A stretch of DNA of 64,000 bases from JAPPLG01 sp965199935 (GTDB lineage Bacteria; Bdellovibrionota; Bdellovibrionia; Bdellovibrionales; UBA1609). Position numbers and translations under genes: made by a program. The notes under the pieces are model-generated. The model was not told where the DNA came from. It saw only the letters and a list, made by a program, of their open reading frames with translations, and ran no database searches. Location of the stretch: contig CBDATD010000001.1 of the NCBI GenBank assembly GCA_965199935.1, positions 744,001-808,000 on the forward strand, read 5' to 3'. Within the stretch, counting starts at the first letter, position 1; every line of letters begins with the position of its first letter. This document shows positions 44,209 through 51,806 of this stretch, piece after piece.

Positions 44209-45185
44209 CAGTAACTTCCCTTTAAAGAGAGTTTGCAAAAGGATAAATTTGTTTTGGCTTCTTTAAACAAAGAGTGGTTGTTGTCATAAGACATCATGGT
44301 CATCACTTTCGTAAAGGAGGAAACACACTGGCGGTATTGTTTTTTTTCTCTGTACTGTTTGCCAAGCACTAAATGCTGTTGAGCCAGTTGTTCATACTTA
44401 ATTTGAGCTTTTTTTAAATATCCACTGCAAAGCTTGTGCCGGGGATAGAGTGTTTTACACACGCGAAAGTTCTCCTTAGCCCTTCCAAAGAATCCTTTTC
44501 TAAAATCTCTAATTCCTTTCAGGTAAGCTTGTTGAGCATTTTTGAAAGCAATGCTTTCTGCTTCTTTCTTTTCTTTTGCTGTTTTTTCTCTTCTTTGATT
44601 GATGGACTGTATATCATCTTCCCTGTCTTGTTCTAACCGCAGTTTTGTCTGCTCTTTTTTTTGTGCTGATTGTTCGGGGGAGTCTGTGAGCAGCAGCAGT
44701 CCTGCTCCGAGAACTACAATAATAATCACCCATCGAATGAGGGGGGCGGAGGAAGATTTTCCCGGTGTTTGCGGCGTCTGTGGAGGGCGGGCGGCGCTGA
44801 GGTGATTTTCTTTTGAAGAAATGACAGCCAGTTCTGCTTTTTTAAGAATTTCCAGTTTGAATTTAGTTTGCCCGATAGTGACAACTCCTCCGTTTTTTAA
44901 AGGAAGTTCGTCTTTGACGGATTTTTTTCCGACATATAAGTTTGCTGAATCCGCGATTCTGGAAACTGTGTAGTGCGGGGATTTGGGATCCTTGCGTATT
45001 AAGGCGTGTTTTCTAGAGCAGTAAGGGTCATGGTCTATCACAATGTCATTAACTTCTGAGGCTCTGCCAATATAAATATGATTGGAAACCATTTTGAAGG
45101 ATTTGCCTTTGAAGGGGCCGCTTAAAGCTCTTAATTTTGCTTTAACGGTGGGCTTGTTATGTTCGGATAAGGCAATATTGCTCAT
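44208..45185 (-). CDS. FHA-domain membrane protein with TPR-like tail
   Basis: N-terminal FHA domain (IYIGRASEVNDIVIDHDPYCSRKHALIR), a short linker, one membrane helix (WVIIIVVLGAGLLLL near residue 150), then a charged coiled-coil (residues 170-215) and TPR-like helices (FFGRAKENFRVCKTLYPRHK). 325 residues. It shares layout and spacing with its downstream FHA neighbour and overlaps both flanking genes by 1-4 bases, so they probably form one membrane complex. Confidence 0.85.
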   Translation of the reverse strand: MSNIALSEHNKPTVKAKLRALSGPFKGKSFKMVSNHIYIGRASEVNDIVIDHDPYCSRKHALIRKDPKSPHYTVSRIADSANLYVGKKSVKDELPLKNGGVVTIGQTKFKLEILKKAELAVISSKENHLSAARPPQTPQTPGKSSSAPLIRWVIIIVVLGAGLLLLTDSPEQSAQKKEQTKLRLEQDREDDIQSINQRREKTAKEKKEAESIAFKNAQQAYLKGIRDFRKGFFGRAKENFRVCKTLYPRHKLCSGYLKKAQIKYEQLAQQHLVLGKQYREKKQYRQCVSSFTKVMTMMSYDNNHSLFKEAKTNLSFCKLSLKGSY

Positions 45186-46720
45186 GCGGCTTCCTCACTT
45201 TCAGGAATAAAGGACACCAGAATGTAAGAAATGGATTCCACTCCAAACACACCTTGAGCGGTAATCTGAAAAGAAGTTCCATTGCATTCCAGAGAATCTC
45301 TATACATCTGTGACGGGTCTTGAGTGATTTGCTGTATGGCAGACTCCATCTGAAGTTTTAAAGAGTTGTCGTCAATTTGGCTGATTTGTTTATGCAGTAG
45401 ATGGTCAGAGGACAATCCTGTTTGTTCTTCAAAATGCGAATTGACGGCCACTATGGATGACAGATCCATTCGAATGCAAAGGCAGGCAAAACCAACCATC
45501 TCCACCAAATTGTTCATTTCGTGTTGGCGGTCTATTTGATTGGATAGAGCATTGTCTTGATCTTGCACAGAGTTTACCCTTTCCAATAGGTTGTTGATGT
45601 TTGAACATAAGCTGTTTAAAGTGGGGAGCTGATAGAGAGTAGAAACACTTTTTGTATCATCTTTTAGCGCCTGATTTAATTGTTCATTTATAGATTCAAA
45701 AGGGTAAACAATCATTTTGTACATAAAAAAGAACATAATAGATCCTAGAATAAGAGAAATAAACAGGGACTGTATGATCAAGTTAATAGTTTGACTGCCG
45801 CCTACAGATAAAGACCCCATGTTGTACAGAACCACAGAATAAGCCATGACGGCTTGAGAGCTTGTATCTGGATTAAAAAATTTGATGGGAACCATAGCCC
45901 CTATTGTAGAGGAATCCAGTTTTTCTATTAATTTTTGTCCTGTCTTTCTTCCTCGATGAATAAAAGAATTCTTCGGATATGTGTGAATTTTTTCAACAGG
46001 AGCGATAATTCTGCCGTCAGCGGCATTGATAATAAGGGCTGATTTCACACCGGGCCTTCTCTGAGCAAGATCCACACTGACAGATGTAACGAGACCCTCC
46101 GCTAAAGCGGACTGATTGTCTCCAGCAAGAGACACGGCAATACTTTCTGCGTGATTCATACTTTCCATCTCAACACTGGATTTTAATATTTGAGTGAGGG
46201 GAAAAGCTGATAAAATAGTCACCAAACAGATGAAACCGGCGGCAAAAAAGACCACCACCCATTTAAACTCCATCCACTCCGGCAGTTTATAAACTCCCGG
46301 CAAAATAACTTTGTGAAGATAATTTTCCCACCAAGAGATTAAACTATTCTTAGAGGGGTTTGGAGAAAAGGTGTGGGGGGATTCTGCGTGGGGAGAAACT
46401 GCCTCTGGAGATGCATCCACTCTGGCGGGTGAACCGGATCTGATAATATCAAAAATAATATTATGAAGAGCAATTTGATCGCCCATTTCCACTGTTTGTC
46501 GATCAATTTTGATCCCGTTGATATAGGTTCCATTGCTGGAATTTTGATCTGAAAGAACAATTTCTGAATCTGTTACGTTGATTTCAGCATGTACTTTTGA
46601 AATGCCGGGGGATTGAATTTGCACAGCACAGGAAGAAGAGCGGCCGATTTTGTTGGACCCTGGGGAAAGCTGGAAGCAAGACCCTTTTTTCGGTCCATTT
46701 AAAAACCTAAGAGTCCACAT
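45182..46720 (-). CDS. FHA sensor protein with periplasmic domain and PAS-like end
   Basis: N-terminal FHA (NKIGRSSSCAVQIQSPGISKVHAEI, DQNSSNGTYINGIKI), a membrane helix (WVVVFFAAGFICLVTIL near residue 155), an extracytoplasmic sensor-like domain (about 180-315), a second membrane helix (SLFISLILGSIMFFFMYKMI), a helical linker and a PAS-like domain (CLCIRMDLSSIVAVNSHFEE to the end). It has no kinase, cyclase or HD domain, so it reads as a signalling scaffold. 512 residues. It overlaps the DUF192 gene by 14 bases. Confidence 0.82.
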   Translation of the reverse strand: MWTLRFLNGPKKGSCFQLSPGSNKIGRSSSCAVQIQSPGISKVHAEINVTDSEIVLSDQNSSNGTYINGIKIDRQTVEMGDQIALHNIIFDIIRSGSPARVDASPEAVSPHAESPHTFSPNPSKNSLISWWENYLHKVILPGVYKLPEWMEFKWVVVFFAAGFICLVTILSAFPLTQILKSSVEMESMNHAESIAVSLAGDNQSALAEGLVTSVSVDLAQRRPGVKSALIINAADGRIIAPVEKIHTYPKNSFIHRGRKTGQKLIEKLDSSTIGAMVPIKFFNPDTSSQAVMAYSVVLYNMGSLSVGGSQTINLIIQSLFISLILGSIMFFFMYKMIVYPFESINEQLNQALKDDTKSVSTLYQLPTLNSLCSNINNLLERVNSVQDQDNALSNQIDRQHEMNNLVEMVGFACLCIRMDLSSIVAVNSHFEEQTGLSSDHLLHKQISQIDDNSLKLQMESAIQQITQDPSQMYRDSLECNGTSFQITAQGVFGVESISYILVSFIPESEEAA

Positions 46721-47117
46721 GGAGCTGATCCCCCTGCTGAAGAGAATGGCGCGCTAAAACACCGGCTTGAAATTCAAAAACACTGGTGTTTTGAAAATAG
46801 TTTTTAAAATGGTATAAGTCTGAACGCATATAGTACTGTAAGAAAGAAAAAGTTTTTCCTGTGCTGTTAATGATTTTCCACGGGGATACGTTTTTGCAGA
46901 CGCTTTTCACACATAGATTTTGGTCTGCGAATAACACGTCTATTGGAAATTTCATGAAAAAAGTATGGATGCCGGTGCAGGGCTTGATCCACATCACTTG
47001 TTGAGAGTTTATTTTTTTAAAGCCTAAAAGCCCTCGAATTCTTTTAAAAAAAGAATGGGAGTACAAAATCTCTTTGGCAAGAATTTGATTGGTCTTTTTG
47101 TGAATGAGGAAAGCCAT
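46707..47117 (-). CDS. DUF192 protein
   Basis: Small protein of the DUF192 family: GLLGFKKINSQQVMWIKP, the hallmark HTFFMKFPIDVLFADQN, and VLARHSLQQGDQL at the end. About 136 residues. The ATG at 47117 follows GGAGGG. DUF192 genes often sit near Tad/Flp pilus clusters, as here right after tadC; its biochemical role is not established. No signal peptide. Confidence 0.85.
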   Translation of the reverse strand: MAFLIHKKTNQILAKEILYSHSFFKRIRGLLGFKKINSQQVMWIKPCTGIHTFFMKFPIDVLFADQNLCVKSVCKNVSPWKIINSTGKTFSFLQYYMRSDLYHFKNYFQNTSVFEFQAGVLARHSLQQGDQLHVDS

Positions 47118-47122
47118 AAGAA

Positions 47123-48028
47123 TCACCCTCCGTAATAAAACTGAAGGGCAATGGGCGCAAAAACAGTGATCATTACTGCAGGAAGGATGAAGATCATCAT
47201 GGGTATAAGAATCTTTTGTGAAGCTTTAGACCCTTCTTCTTCTGCTTTATTAAATCGTTGATAGCGGATTTGCTCTGACTTTGCTTTCAGTGTTTCGGCA
47301 ATACTGGCTCCTGTTTCGTCAGCATCCCGGATCATAGTCACGAAACTTTGTATTTCGCCGGAACGAAGGCGGGCTGTTAAATTCGACAAGGCTTCTTTGC
47401 GGCTGCTTCCTAATGTAATCTCTTTGAGTACGGTATGAAACTCTTCAGACAGGACGGAGTTTTTATCTGCTTTTTCTGTGATTTTCTGAATGGAGCTGAT
47501 AAAATCCAAGCCGGCTTCAGTGCTTAACGCCAGGAGATCAATGAAAAACGGAAGATCTCTTTCAACGGATTTAGATCTTTGTGCAATCAGAGAGTTCAAG
47601 TAAAAATGAGGGAAATACACTCCAAAACCGCTGATTCCAATGAATACGAAGAAAGGGTACCCCATTTGGAGTCCAAAATTTAAAATGAGTCCAAAAAGAG
47701 GAAAAAATATTCCCCATAAAATTTGAAGCCCAATAAACTCCTCGACGCTAATTTCTCTTGTGAGGCCGGAATGAAGAATTTTCTGCTTAATTTTTTTTCT
47801 ATAATTATCGCTTTTGATCAAACGGGAGTGCTTCAATGTGAGTCTTTGCACCAGAGGCTTGGAGAATTGAATTAAAGGTATTTTTTTCGTTTCTTCTTTC
47901 TCGTCGGCCAAGGCCAAGGCCGCTTGGTCACTGCCCGCTCCCAGAATAGAGGAGCAAAATAAATAAACAGCTAAGGCGAGTAAAAACAGGCCGCTGATCA
48001 ATAAAAAAATAGGAGGTATTGAAATCAT
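47123..48028 (-). CDS. tadC: TadC-like type II secretion F-family membrane protein
   Basis: Inner-membrane platform protein of Flp/Tad pili. Membrane helices near residues 5-25 and 110-150, the T2SSF domain (VERDLPFFIDLLALSTEAGLD, then DADETGASIAETLKAKSEQIR) and two helices at the C terminus (LIPMMIFILPAVMITVFAPI). 301 residues. It is the first gene of the five-gene tadC-DUF192-FHA operon; tadA, tadB, flp and rcp genes are not in the window. The 190 bases upstream, divergent from divIVA, hold no gene. Confidence 0.85.
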   Translation of the reverse strand: MISIPPIFLLISGLFLLALAVYLFCSSILGAGSDQAALALADEKEETKKIPLIQFSKPLVQRLTLKHSRLIKSDNYRKKIKQKILHSGLTREISVEEFIGLQILWGIFFPLFGLILNFGLQMGYPFFVFIGISGFGVYFPHFYLNSLIAQRSKSVERDLPFFIDLLALSTEAGLDFISSIQKITEKADKNSVLSEEFHTVLKEITLGSSRKEALSNLTARLRSGEIQSFVTMIRDADETGASIAETLKAKSEQIRYQRFNKAEEEGSKASQKILIPMMIFILPAVMITVFAPIALQFYYGG

Positions 48029-48218
48029 GCTGTTCCCTTCAAAAAAACAAGTTATTTTAGTAAAATATCGGAATTTTTAATCCTAAACCTTAACAAAGAG
48101 GGGGCTGTTCCCAAATTTTATTTGTTGCAAAGAGCTAAAATTCTGTTTTAAGGTCCACTCGTGAGGAACTATCGTGTAAACTGGCCCGGCCGGTGTTTAA
48201 GAGTAGAGAGGTTATGTC

Positions 48219-48764
48219 ATGAAGCTTACTCCAGATGATATTTCAGCCCGCGTCTTTTCAGGGCGTCTTGTAGGTGGTTTTCATCCAAAAGAAGTAACTG
48301 CTTTTTTGGAAAAAGTAGCCGCTGAATTTGATGAAATTTTGCAAGAAAATCAAGGTCTTAAAGCAAGGCTGAAAGACAAGGAAAAACAGCTTATGGGCTA
48401 TAAAGAGAGGGAGGATCTTCTAAGGGAGGCCATCACGACAGCACAGCAGACGGCTAAAAAAATGCAGGAGCAGGCAGAGGTAAGAGCTAAGGAAACAGTG
48501 GAGGATGCTCATAAAAAAGCAAATTTAATTACCCAAGACGCCAGAGATTCTTTGAAAACGGTCTATCAGGATTTATCGAATTTGCGGCGTGTTCACATTC
48601 AGTTGAAAAACACGATGAAGGCTGTACTGCAGTCTCATCAAGATCTTTTGGAGCAGGATCCGGTGCATACTCTTCTCCCCGGTATGGGTGTTAATGAGGA
48701 AGAGATTGAAGACAAAGTAGAAAAAACTTTAGATGAGCTTTCAAGAGCTAAAGATATGCTCTGA
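48219..48764 (+). CDS. divIVA: DivIVA-domain protein
   Basis: Membrane-curvature-binding coiled-coil protein. It has the N-terminal DivIVA motif (LTPDDISARVFSGRLVGGF, then HPKEVTAFLEKVAAEFDEIL) and a long heptad-rich region to about residue 155 (QTAKKMQEQAEVRAKETVED). 181 residues. Uncommon outside Gram-positives but present in some deltaproteobacterial groups. It lies 5 bases upstream of riboflavin synthase. Role in polar growth or division here is inferred. Confidence 0.88.
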   Translation: MKLTPDDISARVFSGRLVGGFHPKEVTAFLEKVAAEFDEILQENQGLKARLKDKEKQLMGYKEREDLLREAITTAQQTAKKMQEQAEVRAKETVEDAHKKANLITQDARDSLKTVYQDLSNLRRVHIQLKNTMKAVLQSHQDLLEQDPVHTLLPGMGVNEEEIEDKVEKTLDELSRAKDML

Positions 48765-48769
48765 TTTCT

Positions 48770-49423
48770 ATGTTCACAGGGATTGTCTCTTGTTTTGCGT
48801 CCGTTTTAGGAGTTGAAAAAAGAAATTCTGTAATAGAGATTGTTTTGCCTTCTCGTTTGTCGGGCGTTTCGCCTGGGGACAGCGTTGCTGTTGACGGGGT
48901 TTGTTTAACTGTTGAAAAGATAGACAGCGCGAAGATGGTTTTTGCTTTAGCTCAAGACACCTTAAGCACAACGAGCTGGAGTCTGCTTAATTTAGAAAAT
49001 AAGGCAGTGAATTTGGAACCTTCTCTAAAGGCGGGTTCTTCTTTGGGAGGGCATTTTGTGACGGGTCACGTGGACGGCATGGCGGAAGTAAAAGAAATAG
49101 AATTTACCCCTTCTGAATCCTTGCCGCCTGCATCTTCACCGCAGCCGCGAAAGCAGGAATCCAATCCGCCGGAAACCGCCAATTTAATCCTTCAACTTCC
49201 GAAAGAATTTAAGTCTTTCTTATTTAAAAAAGCCTATCTCACTGTGAACGGCGTCAATTTAACTATTCAAGAAGTTCTTGGAGAATCTGTGGTCCGTTTG
49301 GGATTGGCGCCTGAGACTTTAAGGAGAACTAATTTATCTTTGTTGAAGGCTGGAGATCAAGTTACTTTTGAGGTTTGTTATCTCACTCGTGCTGTTTTCA
49401 ATCATTTTTCACAAAAAACTTAG
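48770..49423 (+). CDS. ribE: Riboflavin synthase, alpha subunit
   Basis: Dismutates lumazine to riboflavin. Two lumazine-binding barrels are visible: MFTGIVSCFASVLGVEKR and DSVAVDGVCLTVEKI, then GHFVTGHVDGMAEVKEI and FLFKKAYLTVNGVNLTI. About 217 residues. Between the two (near residues 107-130) is an extra Pro/Ser/Glu-rich stretch (ESLPPASSPQPRKQESNPPE) not normal for the family. No other rib genes here. Confidence 0.9.
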   Translation: MFTGIVSCFASVLGVEKRNSVIEIVLPSRLSGVSPGDSVAVDGVCLTVEKIDSAKMVFALAQDTLSTTSWSLLNLENKAVNLEPSLKAGSSLGGHFVTGHVDGMAEVKEIEFTPSESLPPASSPQPRKQESNPPETANLILQLPKEFKSFLFKKAYLTVNGVNLTIQEVLGESVVRLGLAPETLRRTNLSLLKAGDQVTFEVCYLTRAVFNHFSQKT

Positions 49424-49476
49424 TTTGTCTTTTACTTTGCCTGCCCGCTCTACTAGCAAAAAAAAGGCGTTTACTA

Positions 49477-49827
49477 CTATCGGGCTTCTACAACACGCGT
49501 ACCAAACATACCATATGGCCTTATCTCTAGAGGTTTATCCGTGTTTACTACGAGATCGTATTCTGATTCGGATATTTCATAAATATCACTCCAAGTAACT
49601 GAATTTCTGCTAGAGTGAAAATGCACAAAATAATTTTCAAAAAACAATAATCTTGGCACTTTATATACCATAAATTCTTCAATAGAAAATCCTCTATAGA
49701 CAACTCGTATTGGATCAATATCTATATGGTTCTCCACCTGTCTATCGTAAGTTTGATGACTAGTAACATGAGGTACATGAGAATATGCACTGAAGCTGAA
49801 CAACACAAAAATAAAAAAATACTTCAT
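49477..49827 (-). CDS. Small secreted protein, ISESEYD family, paralog A
   Basis: Not recognised. Signal peptide (YFFIFVLFSFSAYSH), then DPIRVVYRGF, LLFFENYFVHFHS, ISESEYDLVVNTDKP and a basic C-terminal GTRVVEAR. 116 residues. ATG at 49827 follows AAAGGGAG. It shares this layout with paralog B and, over the C half, with C. A candidate promoter with a G8 tract lies 44-70 bases upstream of the start. The DNA around its 3' half matches paralog B closely. Confidence 0.75.
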   Translation of the reverse strand: MKYFFIFVLFSFSAYSHVPHVTSHQTYDRQVENHIDIDPIRVVYRGFSIEEFMVYKVPRLLFFENYFVHFHSSRNSVTWSDIYEISESEYDLVVNTDKPLEIRPYGMFGTRVVEAR

Positions 49828-49870
49828 TATTTCTCCCTTTGTTCTGTGTAAGAAAAAATCTCACAATCTG

Positions 49871-49896
49871 ACCATAACACCCCCCCCATTTTTCAA
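49871..49896 (-). promoter_or_regulatory. Candidate promoter with G8 tract (paralog A)
   Basis: Minus strand: TTGAAA (49896-49891), a 14-nt spacer containing eight Gs (49887-49880), then TATGGT (49876-49871). The spacer is shorter than the usual 17, and adding 2-3 Gs would bring it to optimum. The layout fits a phase-variable promoter. By inspection only. Confidence 0.4.
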
Positions 49897-49950
49897 CATT
49901 TTCTAATAAGAGAATAGACTAAAGGCGTGTGATTTACACTGTTTTTGACT

Positions 49951-49967
49951 ATTTTAAGAGTTTTATC
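49951..49967. repeat. 17-bp direct repeat, left copy
   Basis: ATTTTAAGAGTTTTATC, identical at 50971-50987. It lies downstream of paralog C's stop; the right copy overlaps paralog B's stop. Followed in both by a variant TAAAGCTC word. The pair brackets about 1 kb. Confidence 0.8.
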
Positions 49968-50019
49968 GGATTGACCTTTAAAGCTCGGCTTATCAGTACA
50001 ATGGTTTTCAGGTTTATAT

Positions 50020-50286
50020 TCAATATTTAGGTTTTATTTTTGAACCAATCATTCCTCTTAGTCTCACAGAAAACCTTGCATCTCTGTATGACAAGAAATC
50101 ATATTCTGACTCACTTATTTTAAGCCATCTGTGAACATGATCGGTATTGGGATCGATATAATGATAATGAAAATAATAATCTGTAAACATAAAATATGCT
50201 CTCACTTTACTTACAGTCGCTCCGTAAACAGGATAATTGTGGATAAATCGTCTTGCATCAACACGTGTGCAAAGCACCGTCATCAT
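50020..50286 (-). CDS. ISESEYD-family protein, paralog C (N-terminus uncertain)
   Basis: Related to paralogs A and B over its length: VDARRFIHNYPVYG, AYFMFTDYYFHYHYIDPNTDH, then ISESEYDFLSYRD and a short basic end. It lacks the signal peptide of the others. A hydrophobic peptide-like stretch (FLAAAQVFLLC) lies upstream in another frame, which hints at an old frameshift or 5' truncation. 88 residues as read; start weak. Confidence 0.55.
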   Translation of the reverse strand: MMTVLCTRVDARRFIHNYPVYGATVSKVRAYFMFTDYYFHYHYIDPNTDHVHRWLKISESEYDFLSYRDARFSVRLRGMIGSKIKPKY

Positions 50287-50472
50287 ATTTCAAGGCACAA
50301 AAGAAAAACTTGGGCTGCTGCTAAGAAAATGGAATACTTACAAATGCACCTAGACTTGTTTATTGCTTATCAGAATGGTTATGATTGGGATATAGTTGGT
50401 TAATTGATACAAGACATATTATTTGTAAATAATTATTGGCATAATCTGTCGAGTTATGTCATACAAAGAAAT

Positions 50473-50865
50473 ATGGAATTATTGCAAAAGATTTTAACAT
50501 TCTCTATAACACCAGTTTTGGTTTCTATATTTTATTTTCTAAGCTTGTCTGTTTATAGAAAAGATAAGAAGCTACTTCAAAAAGATATAGATAATATAAA
50601 AACAAACTTAACAAATCACGTGACAGGTACAGAAAAAAAGATAGATCAATTAAGAATAGATATGAATGCAAAGTTTGAAAAGACAGACTCAAAGATCGAT
50701 CAATTAAGGACAGATATGCATACAAAGACTGAAAAGACAGACTCAAAGATCGACCAATTAAGGACAGATATGCATACAAAGATTGATTCCAATTTTAATA
50801 ATATCCTAACAGTGTTGAATTTATCTAAACAAAATGAATCAACCTTTAAAAGAAATAATAAATAA
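50473..50865 (+). CDS. Membrane-anchored coiled-coil protein with 18-residue repeats
   Basis: One N-terminal membrane segment (ILTFSITPVLVSIFYFLSL) and then a coiled coil with heptads KxxDQLRTDMHTK. An 18-residue unit (KTEKTDSKIDQLRTDMHT) is present in just over two near-exact copies, from a 54-bp DNA repeat. About 130 residues from ATG 50473; the frame is open to a TTG at 50404. Not recognised. It is on the plus strand among minus-strand ISESEYD genes. Confidence 0.65.
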   Translation: MELLQKILTFSITPVLVSIFYFLSLSVYRKDKKLLQKDIDNIKTNLTNHVTGTEKKIDQLRIDMNAKFEKTDSKIDQLRTDMHTKTEKTDSKIDQLRTDMHTKIDSNFNNILTVLNLSKQNESTFKRNNK

Positions 50866-50970
50866 CATTTTAATTTTCACAAGATATTTCTTGAAATGTT
50901 TCCAAATATTCATCAGCTGCATTATCATAACATTCCAACATATTAGGAATATACGTATTTGATTCTATAC

Positions 50971-50987
50971 ATTTTAAGAGTTTTATC
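50971..50987. repeat. 17-bp direct repeat, right copy
   Basis: Identical to 49951-49967. It spans the stop region of paralog B. Confidence 0.8.
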
Positions 50988-51351
50988 AGTATAAAGCTCC
51001 TCTTATTTCCATAACACGTCTACCAAACGCATCATAAGGCTTTATTATTACAGGCTTATCCGTGTTTACTAAGAGATCGTATTCTGATTCAGATATTTCA
51101 AGAACCTCAGAATGTCTGGAGCCATTTCTCTCAAAATAATAATGATAATGCAAAAAATAATTTGTAAAAAATAAATATTCTGATGTTTTAAATACAACCG
51201 CTCCCTCAAGGGTAAAGTCGTTTGCTTTATAAACAAATCGTGTTGGGTCAACCTTTGATGAATATGTATATGAATCAAGATATGAAGGGGGAAAATGAGA
51301 ATACGCACTGAAAGAACATAAACTGAATATAAAAATAAAAAAATACTTCAT
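50986..51351 (-). CDS. Small secreted protein, ISESEYD family, paralog B
   Basis: Not recognised. Signal peptide (YFFIFIFSLCSFSAYSH), then DPTRFVYKAND, YLFFTNYFLHYHYYFE, ISESEYDLLVNTDKPV, then IKPYDAFGRRVMEIRG. 121 residues. ATG at 51351 after AAAGAGG. It follows a coiled-coil gene by 23 bases on the same strand, so the two are likely one transcript. Best preserved member of the family in the window. Confidence 0.8.
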   Translation of the reverse strand: MKYFFIFIFSLCSFSAYSHFPPSYLDSYTYSSKVDPTRFVYKANDFTLEGAVVFKTSEYLFFTNYFLHYHYYFERNGSRHSEVLEISESEYDLLVNTDKPVIIKPYDAFGRRVMEIRGALY

Positions 51352-51374
51352 TTTGAACCTCTTTGTGGTTATTG

Positions 51375-51701
51375 TTAGTTTTTATCCGAGACACTAGCCT
51401 TAACAGTGTGTTTGATATTTTCCAGCTCTGTGTTTATTTCCGTCATTTGTATCTTGTTATTTGTTACTTCACTATTGATAGTTTTTATTTCTGCCTTGAT
51501 ATTTTTTTCCAGAGAGTTTTGTCCTCTTAAAACAAAGCCAAAGCCAGCACTCCATACAGCAACCAAAATAGCCAAAGAAATAAAAAAGAGACCAGTTTGT
51601 TTTAAAACAGTTTTAGAAACCTTGTGATCTATAATCTGATCCTGTGCAGACAGAATCCGTTTAATCTCATCCAGAAGTATTTTTGTATCTTTATTTTCCA
51701 C
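51375..51701 (-). CDS. Small membrane-anchored coiled-coil protein
   Basis: A charged N terminus, one membrane helix (LFFISLAILVAVWSAGFGFVL) and a heptad-rich tail (SLEKNIKAEIKTINSEVTNN). 108 residues. Unrecognised; layout resembles phage hemolysin-XhlA-like or accessory coiled-coil proteins, without sequence proof. It precedes paralog B and probably shares a transcript. Confidence 0.65.
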   Translation of the reverse strand: MENKDTKILLDEIKRILSAQDQIIDHKVSKTVLKQTGLFFISLAILVAVWSAGFGFVLRGQNSLEKNIKAEIKTINSEVTNNKIQMTEINTELENIKHTVKASVSDKN

Positions 51702-51806
51702 GAGGCTAGATTAACATACAGGCTCTTTTTTTTCAATTTTTTTCTGCGTCTTTTTTAAGTAATGACAGCGGTTCTGGGTGCTTTTATTTCCTTATCTTGA
51801 TAGTTT

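Noticed and set aside
50866..50985. Small minus-strand frame after paralog B (ending ETFQEISCEN)
   Set aside because: Protein-like composition, but no ATG with a ribosome site and too short to support.
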